From: Daphnia carinata
Lineage: Eukaryota > Arthropoda > Branchiopoda > Diplostraca > Daphniidae
NCBI RefSeq assembly: GCF_022539665.2
Contig: NC_081332.1
Span: 1,757,773 to 1,821,772 of the forward strand
Direction: 5' to 3'
Length of the DNA stretch: 64,000 nt
Shown: positions 11,385 through 23,813 of the stretch, in pieces
How the letters are laid out: the number at the start of each line of letters is the position of its first letter
Position numbering within the stretch: the first letter of the stretch is position 1
Position numbers and translations under genes: made by a program
The notes under the pieces: model-generated
Seen by the model: the letters and a program-made list of their open reading frames with translations, nothing else
Database searches by the model: none
Told to the model about the DNA's origin: nothing

Positions 11385-14300
11385 GGTGAGGGAAAGAATG
11401 AAGGACCGCCCTCGTCGCACGTAACGTCTTTACTGGTGACTTTTCGTGGCCAGTGCGAATAGCATCGGACTGCGGACTCGAATATAAACAAGAAAAATCG
11501 GTTGGCTTTCGACGAGCATCAGCAAAGACGAAAGGTCGCTGAGTTGACGCACAACCCATCCCACTGCTCTAAGTATAAATATAATAAATTCAATCGCAAT
11601 CGCACTCGACCTATTGACTCTGGAACATCCTCCATTTCTCGTTTCTTTTTTTTGGGTGATTGCTTTATGGCTTGGATAACATTCGATCTCAGTGAGAGGG
11701 GGAGAGAGAAGAATATATTTTTCAAAAGTATATTGCATTTGAGGAAGTTGATGTCACGATAATAGTAGTATAGCCCCATGAAAAATACTGGCGATGGCCA
11801 GGGTCATCTCCCGTCGCACTTTCGGGTCCTTGGATTTTCTTAAAGAAAATTCTGGAAAATGATTTTCGGCAACAGCTTTAAGAATATTTAAGATAAATAT
11901 ATATTCTGTTACTCTTACGGGTAGATGGCACGGACATGTTGGCCTGTCCAAATTGAGGATGACCGCGGGAGGAAATCAAATGTGATCAACCAATACATCG
12001 GTTCTTTGTATTACACCGAACGCTTTGTCTTGTGTTAAATCAAAGTATTAGATAATTGATTACAGCGCATTCAGAAAACTATAATTAACAAGAAAATTTC
12101 TTTTTTTTACCTTGAAATTGAATCAAAAATTTTTGGAAATGTGAACAAATTTTGCGAGTTCAATTTCAGTTGTCGTGCAATCCACTTGACGTAATTACGA
12201 CCGCCCGTATTTTTCAACTAAATTCAGATTGAATTTCACCGTATACACACACATCTACAGGCTATATAAACTAAACACATACACACACTCGTGATAAGCT
12301 CTTAATGTCCGGGAGGGCCTTCCATCACGATGCATCAAATTAAAACACGCGCACACTTGTTTGTGTATATTTTATTGTATACATATATTTTAATATTTTT
12401 AATAATAACATTTTATCTTATGCAGTTATAGCCACGGGCTAGTCAGAGTTCCCGACAACCGATGGAATAGCGTTGTATAACATGCAAATGCACTTCGTTC
12501 GTCGGTTGTTGACACGATGGCAATCAAACGAGATACAATGATATCGCCTTTAGTTATAGAGCATAGGCTGTCTAACTTCGATTCGCGCATCTATAATTAC
12601 TTGCCCGGAACGTATTAATCAGTTTGTGTAAACAATAAGAAATTAAGTTTATTCTCGTGTCTGTTTAATATCCATTTTGCTGTGAAAAACGTTTGTTTAT
12701 GTTGCAAACGCGTCGGGTCTAATGTGTAGCTGGAACGTGATCTCGGTGGCTCGACTGACGTCACTTAAGCGGCGGTGACATTCTGTTGGTTTCTTCTGAA
12801 TGTACGTATACAGAATTTATCAAAATGAAAAGAAAAAGAGGGAAAGATCAAAGAGCTGACAAACACATTGCCCTTGGCTTGTTCTTTTGAATTTTCACAC
12901 ACTCCACCCCTCAACACTTGGGACCAGATGGCCTGCAACAGGCTCTAATGCAAGACACCACACACATGTCCCAGCAAACCCTTCGAAATGCATCCCAAGA
13001 AAATCCTCCTGCCAATTGGGATGAGAGATAAGAATCTTTATTTTTTGAAATTCAACAAACTAACACAATGACGATAAAAAAATACAAATTTAAACCTCAA
13101 TTTTGAATTGAAAACGCGCTAAATAGTTAACGATGTTCTGTTTTGAACCCCCGACCTGTGAAACATGTGATGGCTGTAACAGACATTTGGCTTGTTTATT
13201 CCTTTAAAAAAAGAAAATTTGGGCTTTCTCTTAAACATCCAACAATCCGTGAAGAATTCGGAGCCCGTCCTACGCGACATTTCTTTTGGGGCTGGAACGA
13301 GAAAACCATATAGAAAGCGGACTGGGGCAAGGGACGTCGAACCTTCGTTTACATTATACGTCATCCACGGTCGGCTGGAACTCGCTGACATTGCGTACGT
13401 AAACTCGTTGCTTATACATAATGCAGTTGTGGGGATTTGAGTAATGATCATAACGATAATGCTGATATGATGAGGGCGTTTCCCTATCTGATGGAAGAGA
13501 GGGGGGAGAGAAAAATGAACGACTCGGTACAGGGTTGTTCGGGTTAGAAGGGCCAAACGTTTGGGGTGGGTTGTAAAACACTCGAAGACGTGCCGTTTGG
13601 TAGTTGTAAGGCTCTGTATGTATATACTACATCAATCGTCTACACAAACGAAGAAAAACCCCGCCCTGCATGTGCCTTTTTTCTTGTGTGTGTGAAGAGC
13701 TGGCCAACATATTCAGCTATAGATTTACTTGGAACATTTTTCTTGTTCTTGAAATTCGAACTGAAGCAATAACATTTAAAAAAAATAAGAAAATGATGGA
13801 CCAGCCCACAACAGACATATAAGCCGGAGGAAAAATTGTCCATGGACAAGACAGCCATTATAAGAGATCATCTTTTTTCTTCTTATTCCCTTCGTCATGA
13901 TAAGTCAAAAACGGACAAAGGCCTCACCGCCCCCCGTTTTTTTGCTTTTTAGAAGAGCCTGCGTATACTGGAACATTATATTACTCGGCGACACAACGCC
14001 TGGCCTTTGATGTGTCTGCTCAGTTTTTACTCTCTTCGCTTTCAGACATTTCTCAGATATAAACAAGGGCGACAGGCTAACCTTTTTAAAGACGGGAGAA
14101 ACACATCGTCCTTTGCACACAGTAGACACGCTCTGCCCTTCACATGAATAACAATATTCCAAAGTGATTATGTACATGCATCTATAGTTACAACCCGGCT
14201 GATGGAGGCCCTGTCTAAACTGTAGGCCTTTCTGTGCGCACATGTTGATGGACACGGACGAGCTTTGACACGAAGGCTGGTCCGTATACATAATTTCGAT

Positions 14301-14951
14301 CCGCTAAGCTTAATTAATTTCGATTTAAGTGTATAAGAAAGGACTACGTGAAAGGCTGAATGATTCATCTCGTGTAATAATTCACGAGAAAGAAAGGGAA
14401 ATTTACCTTCTTTTCATTTCCCGTGCAATGACTTCATTTGCATACGCTACAGGTCGCTTCTTTGTTATGTTTTAATATTTACAAGCCGATAGATCCACGT
14501 GTTGGTGGGGATTTTTTTTTTTCTTTGTAAAAATAAATAATTCAGCCGCATTACTTGTAGCCGGTGAAAAAAACGAAAATGTTTGCCGCCGTCGGACAAA
14601 GATGTTTCCACTAGCCAAAACCTGCTGTGCAGAATCTACGCGCACATGTTTTCAACGTAGAAAAAAACATATTATTATGGCTATTTAGATGAACAGCAAA
14701 AAATTACATAACGTCATCGCGCACGCATCAAAACGCCTCGAGCTTTTCGAACGTAATCAATTCAAAGAGAACTGATGTGAAACGTACCAAACATTTCAGG
14801 CTTTATGTTATTCTCCTCTTTCTTTACTGATGACGACGAAAAACAAAAATGAAAAGGAACAAAGAAGAGGAAGGAAAGCGTGAACGATCGTGTTTCACGT
14901 TCATAGGAAAAAGAAGATAAAAACTGGAGGAAACACGAGACTTATCGCTCT

Positions 14952-14973
14952 CCCCCCCCCCCCTTTTTTTTTT
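14952..14973. repeat. Polypyrimidine run C12-T10
   Basis: Twelve cytosines are followed directly by ten thymines, with more pyrimidine-rich sequence on both sides. Such tracts can adopt unusual DNA structure and are prone to length change; no function is evident. Confidence 0.8.
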
Positions 14974-17022
14974 GCTCCCCCCCTCTAAACATCTCCATGA
15001 AGCGCGACAAACTTTCAAAGTCAACTGACATTAAATTTTATGATTTTTCTCTTATACGTATAATGTCTCCGCCTGTATTTTAGAACTAAACAACCGTTCG
15101 AACGCATAACAATAAGAAGACTGAACATTTTTTTCCAAACTACAATCTAAGCAAATTATTATAATGGCCTCTGTGTGTTAGGATGTCAGAGTCAAAAGTG
15201 GGGAGCATTTTTTGTTTAGTAGGAACCAGATGCTGCCTTTTAAAAAGAATCAATAAGCGCCATTTCAAAGAGGCCGTACTCTTTAATGTACACTAATTGC
15301 GCTAAAAATTGAATGACCTCCCAATTTTTTTTTGGTTTTAGGTGTGACTTTCTTTTTCTTACTTGCCTCCGCTTTAAATCTACGCCCAGCTGGCAAGATT
15401 TACGGCCATACGCATTTTGTATTTTGTTTTTGCGTGTGGGCTATGAATACGTTTTGAAGTTCATCTGCCTCTCTGATCGTTTGTGCTTTTAGCGAGAGAC
15501 ATTCAAATGCGAATCATGTGAAAAGAAAATAAGATTTATGATGATGACCTCTGGAAGACCGGAGTTTGTTCGAACATCTTTAATTCAAGTGCGAAAACAG
15601 GTGAAAGTGCGAGCAGATGTGCGCAATTGTTCGTGGGAAAAAAGGGCCAACGTCTTCGATGTTGTTCCATCTTCTCTTATACCAAAATTGCCCTTGCTGG
15701 ATATGTCACGTTTTGAAAAAAAAAAAAAGAAAATGCGTCAAGTTGTTGGACTACATTGCGCTTGCATAACAGATGAAGGCCACCCGCTGATTTTCTTGGC
15801 TGCGTCGCGTTGAAAAGAGTTGGGCCGCAAAAAAGAAGTTCGTGAGTGAGCACCGCGGACGTCAGTGGCGAGAAAATAATGCTGTTGAATATAAGAGAGA
15901 GGGAGAGATGACATTACGACAGCTCACATCACCATATCACATGATCTGTTGAATAACGACAATTGTCCCCTCGGGGTTGTCCCACGCGCACGATGATTTG
16001 TCAAACGTCGACGTTAGTAAAGGCGGCGGTGTAGTCGTTAAGACACGAGAAGTTCGAGAGAAAATGTGTCAGTGAAATGTTTTTTATCCGATTTATTCAG
16101 AGACATCAGTCATATGGCTATCGTAAAAACAAGATGACATCAATGTTTAAAGGTAAGACAATCTCTGTGATAGGCATCGTGGCAGGAGGGACACACACAC
16201 ATCTTTTTGGGGGATGCATACTGATTTTCTTTTGTTTTTGTTTCTTAGTTCTCACGGAATATCTTAACATGTACAGACAGAAAAAATCAGTTGACCGGAT
16301 GAAAAAGAACATGAGGTTTTTGTTTTGTTCTTTCCACGAAGCAAAAAAGAAAACAATAAGGGTTTGCGGCTGCGTGTGTACGTGGGATTCGTGGAAACGG
16401 AAGTGAATCATTTCCCCACGATATGCGCATCGTGTAATTTGTACCCCGAACGAGGCGGTACGTTAGATGTACGCCTATAAAACAGTCTTTTTTTTTTTAA
16501 ACTTTATTTAAATAGACGAACTTTTGAAATTTCGCTGTTCTAAATAGATATGGTGCACGTATCGCCTCTGAATCTTGTACACTTACAATAGTGCCTACCA
16601 ACCATTTCTAAATTTGAGCTCACCCAAGAGTTTCAATTAAGCCCCGAGTGGTTTCAAGAGTTTAAATTTAAAAAAAAAATACAAAATTGAACGTAGAATT
16701 TAAAGAAAAAGGAAGTCGAGCCGCCCTCCTCTAGAAAATGAATAGATCTTTTTAGTGTGCGGCTAAAAAAACCTTTAAAAATATATATGTATATATATTA
16801 CTGGGGTATAGAGTGGAAACATACGTATACGAGCTTATATGTATATAAATATGTGTGTGAAAGAAAGAAGGAACAAGTTAAGGAAAAAAAAAAAATGAAA
16901 TATTTAGATTCCTTTGAAAAGAATAAAGAAAAAAAAAAGCCCTCCGGATGGGAGTCGGAATATAAGCCTGTTGGCATTGCGGTGTAGGAGAGTCAGTCGT
17001 GGTCCAACCATCGTCTGGATCG

Positions 17023-17042
17023 GAGCTCTCTCTCTCTCTCTC
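17023..17042. repeat. CT dinucleotide microsatellite
   Basis: A run of CT dinucleotides lies about 250 bp before the GPCR start codon. It is a simple repeat; CT/GA tracts upstream of arthropod genes can bind GAGA-type factors, but there is no direct evidence for that here. Confidence 0.75.
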
Positions 17043-17292
17043 TATGTTCAATAGTGACCGCCTGCAGCTAAGAAAACAATTGCCTTGTTAAAATATCGCC
17101 GATAATTAAATCGCCAATCGAACCCGAACGTTTAAAATCCAAACCTTCATTTCCCGGATTAGAAAGTTGAAATTCAAAACAGCCGGATGATTGATTCTTA
17201 AAAGTGTTTGGGTGATCCATTACGATTTGTTGATATTCAATCTTTCTCTCGCTGCTTTAAAAAAAGAATAAGAGAGCAATCCGTTAATAATC

Positions 17293-19959
17293 ATGGAGGA
17301 TTCACTGACGAGTAGCGCCAATCAATGGAATAACACGCCGACAGCGGATGTGTACAACCAGAGCGTCACATCCGCTCATCCGATACGCTACCCGCGTGAA
17401 GCATCCTACTTTGCGGCCGCTTGCGCCATCCTCTTCGTTCTCATCGGCATTGGTGGTACGTCCCTATTTTTTTCTTCATATTATTATTATTTTTTTTTTT
17501 TTCGTGGGGGGAAGAGGGGGGGGGGCTATTAATGTATTTCGTGTCTACTTTGTTTTCTTCAGTGCGTGTGTGTCTAAAAAAACGGAATGACGAGCTACGC
17601 ACGTTGTTAGATATTGAATGGGGAAAAAAAATATGTATTAACGGGGGCCTTTAAAAATAGGGGGGAGGGGAAACGAAGAGGAAAAAGGCCTGCGGGAATA
17701 GTGTCGTTCGTGATGGGCGCACTGCCACTCTCGCCGCTTCTTTTGTTACTTGTTTTCATTTTTGAATACATCATCCGAACGCTTGGGGGATATAACGAAG
17801 AGAATTTCTGAAAGGAAAAACATACGGAGAGGATTTTGAAAAAAAAAAAAAAACTAAAATTCTATTCGCAATCAAAACGATCCCGATCGTGACGAGCATG
17901 ACGAGTCTAAAAAAAAATTAATCCTTTGGTTTTTTTTTTAAATCTAAAATATTTAATTTTTTCTGCTGTCCGCTTTTGATTGGAATCGATTTCCTCCCTC
18001 ACCGCCCTGCAGCGTAATTCGAAGGGTTCATCGATCATTCGTTTAGGATTTCATTTTTTTTTTGTTTTTGTTTTTATTGCCTCATCTGTTTTTTTCTTTG
18101 ATTCCTGAACGAGTGGGTGGGTCCCGTTTAGTATCTCCACTCGATTCGATTTACATTGAAATCCCCGTAGTCAAAATACAAAATAAAAACACGTAATAGT
18201 GGAGATACTAATTATTGTTTTCTCTTCAAGTTAGCAGTTTTTCTTAGAGGGTTTGGTTTGTCCATTCAGAAAAAAAAATGTGACGTGTAAATGGTTATGG
18301 CATTCGATTTGTTGTGATTTATCATTGGAACGAAAGCACTCGAACTAGTCGAGCATCCGCTCCGGATATGGAAATGGGCTCTTCACACATCTAATTAGGA
18401 CTCGTTCTCGTAATTAACGATCTCGTTACGAATGACAACTAATTCGAATAACATTTTCAAGTGCCACCATCCGCTGTTTTTAACTGGCCAATTTTTGTTA
18501 AATAAAACAAATGTCTTTTCTTTCTTAAATTCAAATTGAAAGGTAATTCGCTGACTGTGGCGGCTTTGGTCCGCAGCCGTAAATTGCGCTCGCACGCCAC
18601 GACGGCGTTCGTCCTCAGTCTGGCCGGCTCCGACTTGCTCTTCTGCGCCTTCAACCTGCCGCTGACGGCGTCGCGCTACATCCACGAGTCGTGGATCCTC
18701 GGCGACACGCTATGTCGACTCTTTCCATTCTTCTTCTACGGAAATGTAGCCGCCTCGCTCTTCAGCATGGTCCTCATCACCATCAACCGGTAAGGCCTCC
18801 ACATCTAAAGAAGGGGGGAGGGCAGACAGATTGTGGCTTTCCCAAAAGAGCAAAAACAATTTAATTGGACTGTCTGTCATTGAAGTTGTTGTAAATGTGT
18901 GACTAGCCTTTTTTTTATTTTTCCTTTTAAAAAAAAAACAGGTATATATTGATTGCTTCGCCTTCGTGGTATGATAAGATCTACCGGCGGCCATTCATTG
19001 TGCTGATGATCCTCAGCTCGTGGCTGTTTAGCTTCTTGATGATGACGCCTCCGTTGTTGGGCGTTTGGGGAGACTTGGGCCTCAATCCGGCCACGTTTTC
19101 GTGCACCATTTTACCAGGAGAAGATGGCAAATCGCCGAAGAAGTTCTTCTTCGCCTTCGGCTTTCTCATACCTTGTTTAACAATCATCGTTTCGTACACG
19201 TGCATCTTCATCAAAGTGAAACAGTCCAGACGTAACGTCATGGCACACAGGTACAAAACAAATTGCAATTATTTTAGCAATTTTTTTTTTAACAAACAAA
19301 TATATGCAAATCAAAATTACAGCCCGGAATCGAACGGAAACAGACAGGAAGAATCCAACGTTCCGGTCATCAAATCGGCGAAAAAGAGCAAGAAGAACTC
19401 GTCGGAGAAACACCAGCGACGCGATGACCTGCGACTCACCCGCATGATGCTCATCATTTTCTGCTGCTTCCTGCTCTGCTTCCTGCCTCTCATGGTGGTC
19501 AACGTTGCCGACGATGAGGTTTGTTTAACACCACCCTCATCTTTCACTAACGTACTCACGTCTCCTTTTTAACACCCGCCTTTTGTTTGTTTTTTTAATG
19601 ATGACTGATTGTGATCGATTGTTTTTTTGAATTGTGAACAGAAAAAGACCAAAGTGCCCGTCATTCACGTTCTGGCTTCCATCTTGGCCTGGGCTTCCAG
19701 CGTTATCAACCCGTTCATCTACGCCTTCTCCAATCGACAATACCGTTCGGCCTATCGGCAACTTCTCTGCGGATCTTCCCGTTCTGCTCGGCTCACTTCG
19801 CAGACGCAGACTTCACGCTCGTCCGGCCGCACCTTCCTCACCGATATGCTCCACTACACGGCTCACGCCGACAAGGTGAAAGTCATCCGAGCTTCTAACA
19901 TTCACAGCAATGTTGCCAACAAAGAGGAAGGCGACCAACAGCAGTTACCCAGGGTTTGA
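17293..19959 (+). CDS. Rhodopsin-family GPCR of the moody/Tre1 type
   Basis: Five exons (17293-17455, 18543-18789, 18942-19250, 19323-19518, 19642-19959) give 410 residues with consistent phases. The N-terminus carries N-x-S/T sites (NNT, NQS). Transmembrane helices are visible from FAAACAILFVLIGIGGNSL onward. Helix 2 has LSLAGSDLLFCAFNLPL. The usual DRY at the end of helix 3 is NRY, split by the exon 2/3 junction, as known for Tre1 relatives. Loop 2 has LGVWGDLGLNPATFSC and helix 7 has NPFIYAFSNRQYRSAYRQLL. In Drosophila these receptors guide germ cells (Tre1) or seal the blood-brain barrier (moody); I cannot tell which is the closer relative. The first intron is long (1087 nt) and carries G-rich runs. 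It signals at the plasma membrane through G proteins (family knowledge). Confidence 0.9.
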
Positions 19960-21034
19960 AAACGGCCCTTCCCATTTCGTGCGTGTGAAAACGAGAAGGA
20001 AGGAAGAGCGAAGAATTAAGGACACCCAGTGTACATACATATTTCGTCTGGCGTAATTCTTTTCTAGTTTAAGAGACAAAAAAAAAAAGGATTGATTTTG
20101 GTAATTGTTTTTGTTTTGTTTTGGTTGGGATAATTGAAACATGTCGTTTAATTGTCGCGTGAAAATTGACTATTAAGTACATCCTACTCTTGTTCTCCTG
20201 GCTGAGAGAGAGAGAGAGAGAGAAATGCCAACGGGAAATTCATTTAACATTTTTAACACATAATATTGAAAAAGAAAAAATACAAAATAAAAGAAGCGAA
20301 GGAAAGAAAACTTAAAAAATGAAAATGACGAAGGCAAGTCCGCGTGTTTCTTTTCTCCTGTATGTGTTCCTCGTAAACTATGTTGTATACACATGACATG
20401 TAAACTCTACGACCGAAAACATCTCTTAGTTCTTTTTACTATTGCTGTTGCACAAGCGTTTCTTTGTAAGAAGGAAAATAACCAAGCCGCTTAGGCCTTA
20501 TAAGGATTGACGATTTCAAACTGTTTTGCCATTGGGCAGTGACGCGAGTTTTTTTTTTTTTTTTTTTTTAAGTGATGATTTATGAGCGTTTGTAACAAAT
20601 CGTTATTGCCAAAGGAAGGTTTGGCCGAGTGCGAGTGAAGATTGCGTAAAATATGCGGTAACTTAGGACCAGTAGACTGGCTGCTACAGAAAATAATTCC
20701 GCTAGATGGCGTTACCTCATTTTCCGGAAATTTGAATTGACCAAAGCCTGAATAGATGGCGTTACTTGATTTCGACGTCATTTTACAAGCAGACGCTTGC
20801 ATACGACAACACGTGTGAAATTTCATACGAGACGTTCAATCAGAAGTATTTGACAAACTTTGTTTTGTGTTTCTTTTTATTGTAAAGATAGTTTGAATTA
20901 CTTGTGTGAAGGATTTTAAACAAAAGCCTTGTGAAGGGTAAGTTGTGTATTTGCCAACCATTGTTAACACCGAACTTCTTGATTGACAACCTTTTCTAAA
21001 GTTACCTAGATTCCACCGTCACTTGTTTCCAAAA
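19960..21034. other. Intergenic gap between GPCR and GNL2
   Basis: This holds the GPCR 3' UTR, with a GA dinucleotide tract at about 20205-20222 and a T run near 20550, and the promoter of GNL2. Two near-identical 16-bp stretches, TAGATGGCGTTAC(C/T)T at 20702 and 20752, resemble single copies of the motif that is arrayed at 35.3-35.7 kb. No gene was found. Confidence 0.5.
20205..20222. repeat. GA dinucleotide tract
   Basis: A short GA microsatellite in the 3' flank of the GPCR gene. No function is apparent. Confidence 0.7.
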
Positions 21035-23437
21035 ATGGCTAGAACCATACGTAAGACCGATCCGGTCAAGAAAGCCGGACGTAAAGATGGATTCAACCGA
21101 TCCGGACACAGGTTTTTGAAATGATTTAGTATTAGAAGAATGTAATCAATCTTTACTGCTGTTATTTTTCTTACACAGTATGAACCCAGATCGAAAAACA
21201 TCCAACCTCAGAGGTGTCAGCAAGGCCAGAGATAAAGCAACAATAAAGAGATTGCAGATGTACCGTAACTTTAAGGCAAAACGTGATGAATCAGGCAAAA
21301 TTGTTCGCCCTGCACCGTTTCAGTCCAAAGTACCTTCTGGTACTGTTGCCCGTGTAGAGCCTAACCGTAGATGGTTTGGTAATGTCAGAGTGGTATGTAA
21401 ACAACTAAAACTTATAGTTCTTAAACAACAGTGAAACAGTGAAGTTTAATTCTAGGTGGGGCAATCAGCACTACAAAAATTCCAGGAAGAACTTGGGCAA
21501 GCCATTAAAGATCCCTATCAGGTGGTTATGCGCCAAACAAAGCTACCCATCACGTTGTTGAAGGAATCCTCTAAATTCGCCCGGGTACACTTGTTGGAGA
21601 CGCAAAGTTTTGAAAATACGTTTGGCCCGAAGAAACAGCGCAAACGTCCTAGTCTCGCTACCGGTGACTTGGACAGCTACGTGTCGTCAGCTCAAAAATT
21701 CGGTGATGATTATGAAATTGAAAAAGATGGAGCATTGGTCCGTGAGCTGTCAGATGATCGTGCACTTAGCCGAGAGTGGATCATGAAAGCTGGTTTGAGT
21801 AAGAGAATCTGGGGAGAGCTATACAAAGTGATTGATTGCTCTGACGTTATTATCCAGGTAATTTACCATGACTTACTATTTATTTTGTATGCATTTGATT
21901 CCAGTTCCCTTAAAAAATCAAAGGTTTTGGATGCCCGTGATCCCATGGGTACCAGATGCAAACAAGTCGAAGCGTACATTCGTAAAGAAAAAAGCCACAA
22001 ACAGTTGTTTTTCGTCCTCAACAAGGTTATACGTTTTTACTTTATAGGTCAAGTTCCCTATTATCAATTTTTTCTTTTTAGGTGGATCTGGTACCCACTT
22101 GGATTACGCAACGATGGGTGAAGACGCTGAGCGCCGAATTCCCAACAATGGCCTTCCGCTCTTCAATGACCCATCCTTTCGGTAAAGGATCGCTTATCAA
22201 CTTGTTGCGCCAGTTCGGCAAACTGCACAGCGATAAGCAACAGATCAGTGTGGGTTTCATTGGTTACCCAAATGTCGGAAAGTCATCCGTCATCAACACA
22301 CTCCGCAGCAAGAAAGTTTGCAAAGTGGCGCCAATTGCCGGCGAGACCAAAGTCTGGCAGTACATCACTCTGATGAGAAGAATCTTTCTCATCGATTGTC
22401 CGGGTGTCGTCTTCCCTACTGGAGAAACGGACGAAGAAAAAGTGTTGAAGGTAACATTTATCACGAATCTTAGATGGGACGTTAACACGACATCACCATT
22501 TATTCAGGGTGTTGTTCAAGTGGAGAAGCTGAAGACACCAGAAGACTTTATCCCGGCCGTACTAGAAAGAGTAAAGAAAGAATATCTTCGCCGCGTGTAC
22601 CGGCTGAATGATTGGAAAGACGCCAACGACTTCTTGGACCAAATGGCTCGCCGGACTGGCAGATTATTAAAAGGTGGTGAACCAGACAACAACGCCGTAG
22701 CTCGAATGGTCTTGAACGATTGGCAACGAGGCAAATTACCTTTTTTCGTCGCCCCCGTCAATCCGGACTCGGAAAAAGTGCAGGAGAAACCTGTCGAAGA
22801 GCCGTCGCCTGCCGTTGTCGATGAATCGGGAGAAGAAAAGGACAAAACGAAAAAGAAATTTGAGCCTAAATTGGCACAGGATTTCAGCAAAATCCGTGTC
22901 GATTTGAAATACGAAGGTGACGACGTTCAACCTCTGGAGGAGCAAACAGAATTGATCGAAGATCACTCAGCAGATGAAGGAGACGATGATGAAGAGGAAG
23001 AAGATAAACCGGTGGACACAACAGCTACAGAAGAGCCGAAATCGGCGAACGCTTCTAAACTGGACGACAGCGAATGGCTTGACGACGAGGAAGACGATGA
23101 GGAAGATGTCGATGGAATGGACGAAGAAGACGGTGACGATGCTGACGGTTCCAAGAAAAAAGATAAAACTTTGAAACTCAAAACAAGAACGATCACGAAG
23201 AGCGGAGCGTTTTCCGTCTCTTCGACGTCGCGATCGGCAAAGAAGGGCAACGAGGACGACCGGCCAGAGAATCCACGCTGGAAATTGACGTCGAGGGAAA
23301 GGAGGAAAATCGATCGTGATCAAAAGAAAAAGAAAGTCGGCACACATTTCTATGAAGTGGTCAACGTCAAGAATAAATCCAAGAAGAAGGGTTTCTTGGA
23401 AATGGCCAAAGCATTTAGAGGTCACTGCAAGAAGTAG
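21035..23437 (+). CDS. GNL2: Nucleolar GTP-binding protein 2 (GNL2/NOG2)
   Basis: Six exons (21035-21111, 21179-21392, 21456-21857, 21924-22025, 22082-22450, 22508-23437) give 697 residues; the human protein has about 731. It is a circularly permuted GTPase of the YlqF/nucleostemin group. The G4 motif NKVDLVP (near residue 264, spanning the exon 4/5 join) comes before the G1 motif GYPNVGKSS (near 326) and G3 DCPG (near 370). The N-terminal family region has [18 protein letters not shown] and the C-terminal third is very acidic, then Lys/Arg-rich with nucleolar-targeting character. The family acts in late pre-60S ribosomal subunit assembly in the nucleolus and nucleoplasm. The start is the first [18 protein letters not shown]. 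The last intron (57 nt) has no stop and keeps frame, but family similarity runs straight across its removal. Confidence 0.96.
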
Positions 23438-23740
23438 CGACTCTTTGTAACTGTCTAATCTTCTAAACCTGATGATTTCAATTAGTTAATGCTTCACAAC
23501 TGAGCCGACATTCATTCGCGATTCTTCCCCTTTGTCGCTGATTTCAGGTGGTCAACTTCTTATGTAATTCGGTTTGAAATAAAATGATGAATATTGATTA
23601 TGCAAAAGATTTTGTGTGGATGCAGTGAGGAGAACTATATAACCGAATGAACTAATCTAGCACTTTATGATATTCTAGTATTGCTCAAAGATAAGTTTCT
23701 TAAATATAAGCAATCTGAAGTTAGTTCATTTAATATATAA

Positions 23741-23813
23741 GCCTCGATAGCGCAGTAGGCAGCGCGCGAGTCTCATAATCTCGAGGTCGTGAGTTCGAAC
23801 CTCACTCGGGGCA
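23741..23813 (+). tRNA. tRNA-Met (anticodon CAT, elongator type)
   Basis: A 73-nt tRNA without an intron. The acceptor stem GCCTCGA/TCGGGGC pairs with one G-T wobble, the D arm and the GAGTTCGAACCTC T arm are standard, and the anticodon CAT is at 23774-23776 in the loop CTCATAA. The sequence closely follows the animal elongator tRNA-Met pattern. It lies about 300 bp downstream of GNL2. Confidence 0.97.

Larger units (their letters stand above)
11385..17292. other. Gene-poor 5.9 kb stretch
   Basis: I find no protein gene I can support here. It contains AT-rich DNA, CA-rich patches near 12240-12300, a pyrimidine run of 12 C followed by 10 T at 14952-14973, a CT dinucleotide tract at about 17023-17042 and several A or T homopolymers. 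The left end should contain the promoter of the Ig-domain gene (minus). The right end should contain untranslated leader and regulatory DNA of the GPCR gene (plus). Open frames such as the one near 15538-15813 are short, lack domains and look accidental. Confidence 0.45.

Noticed and set aside
15538..15813. 91-codon plus-strand frame in the gene-poor region
   Set aside because: No domain, no splice partners, and it contains a homopolymer-derived poly-Lys stretch.
22963..23425. Long antisense frames rich in Ser or Phe opposite the GNL2 tail
   Set aside because: They mirror the acidic and Lys-rich codons of GNL2 on the other strand and have no splice or domain support.
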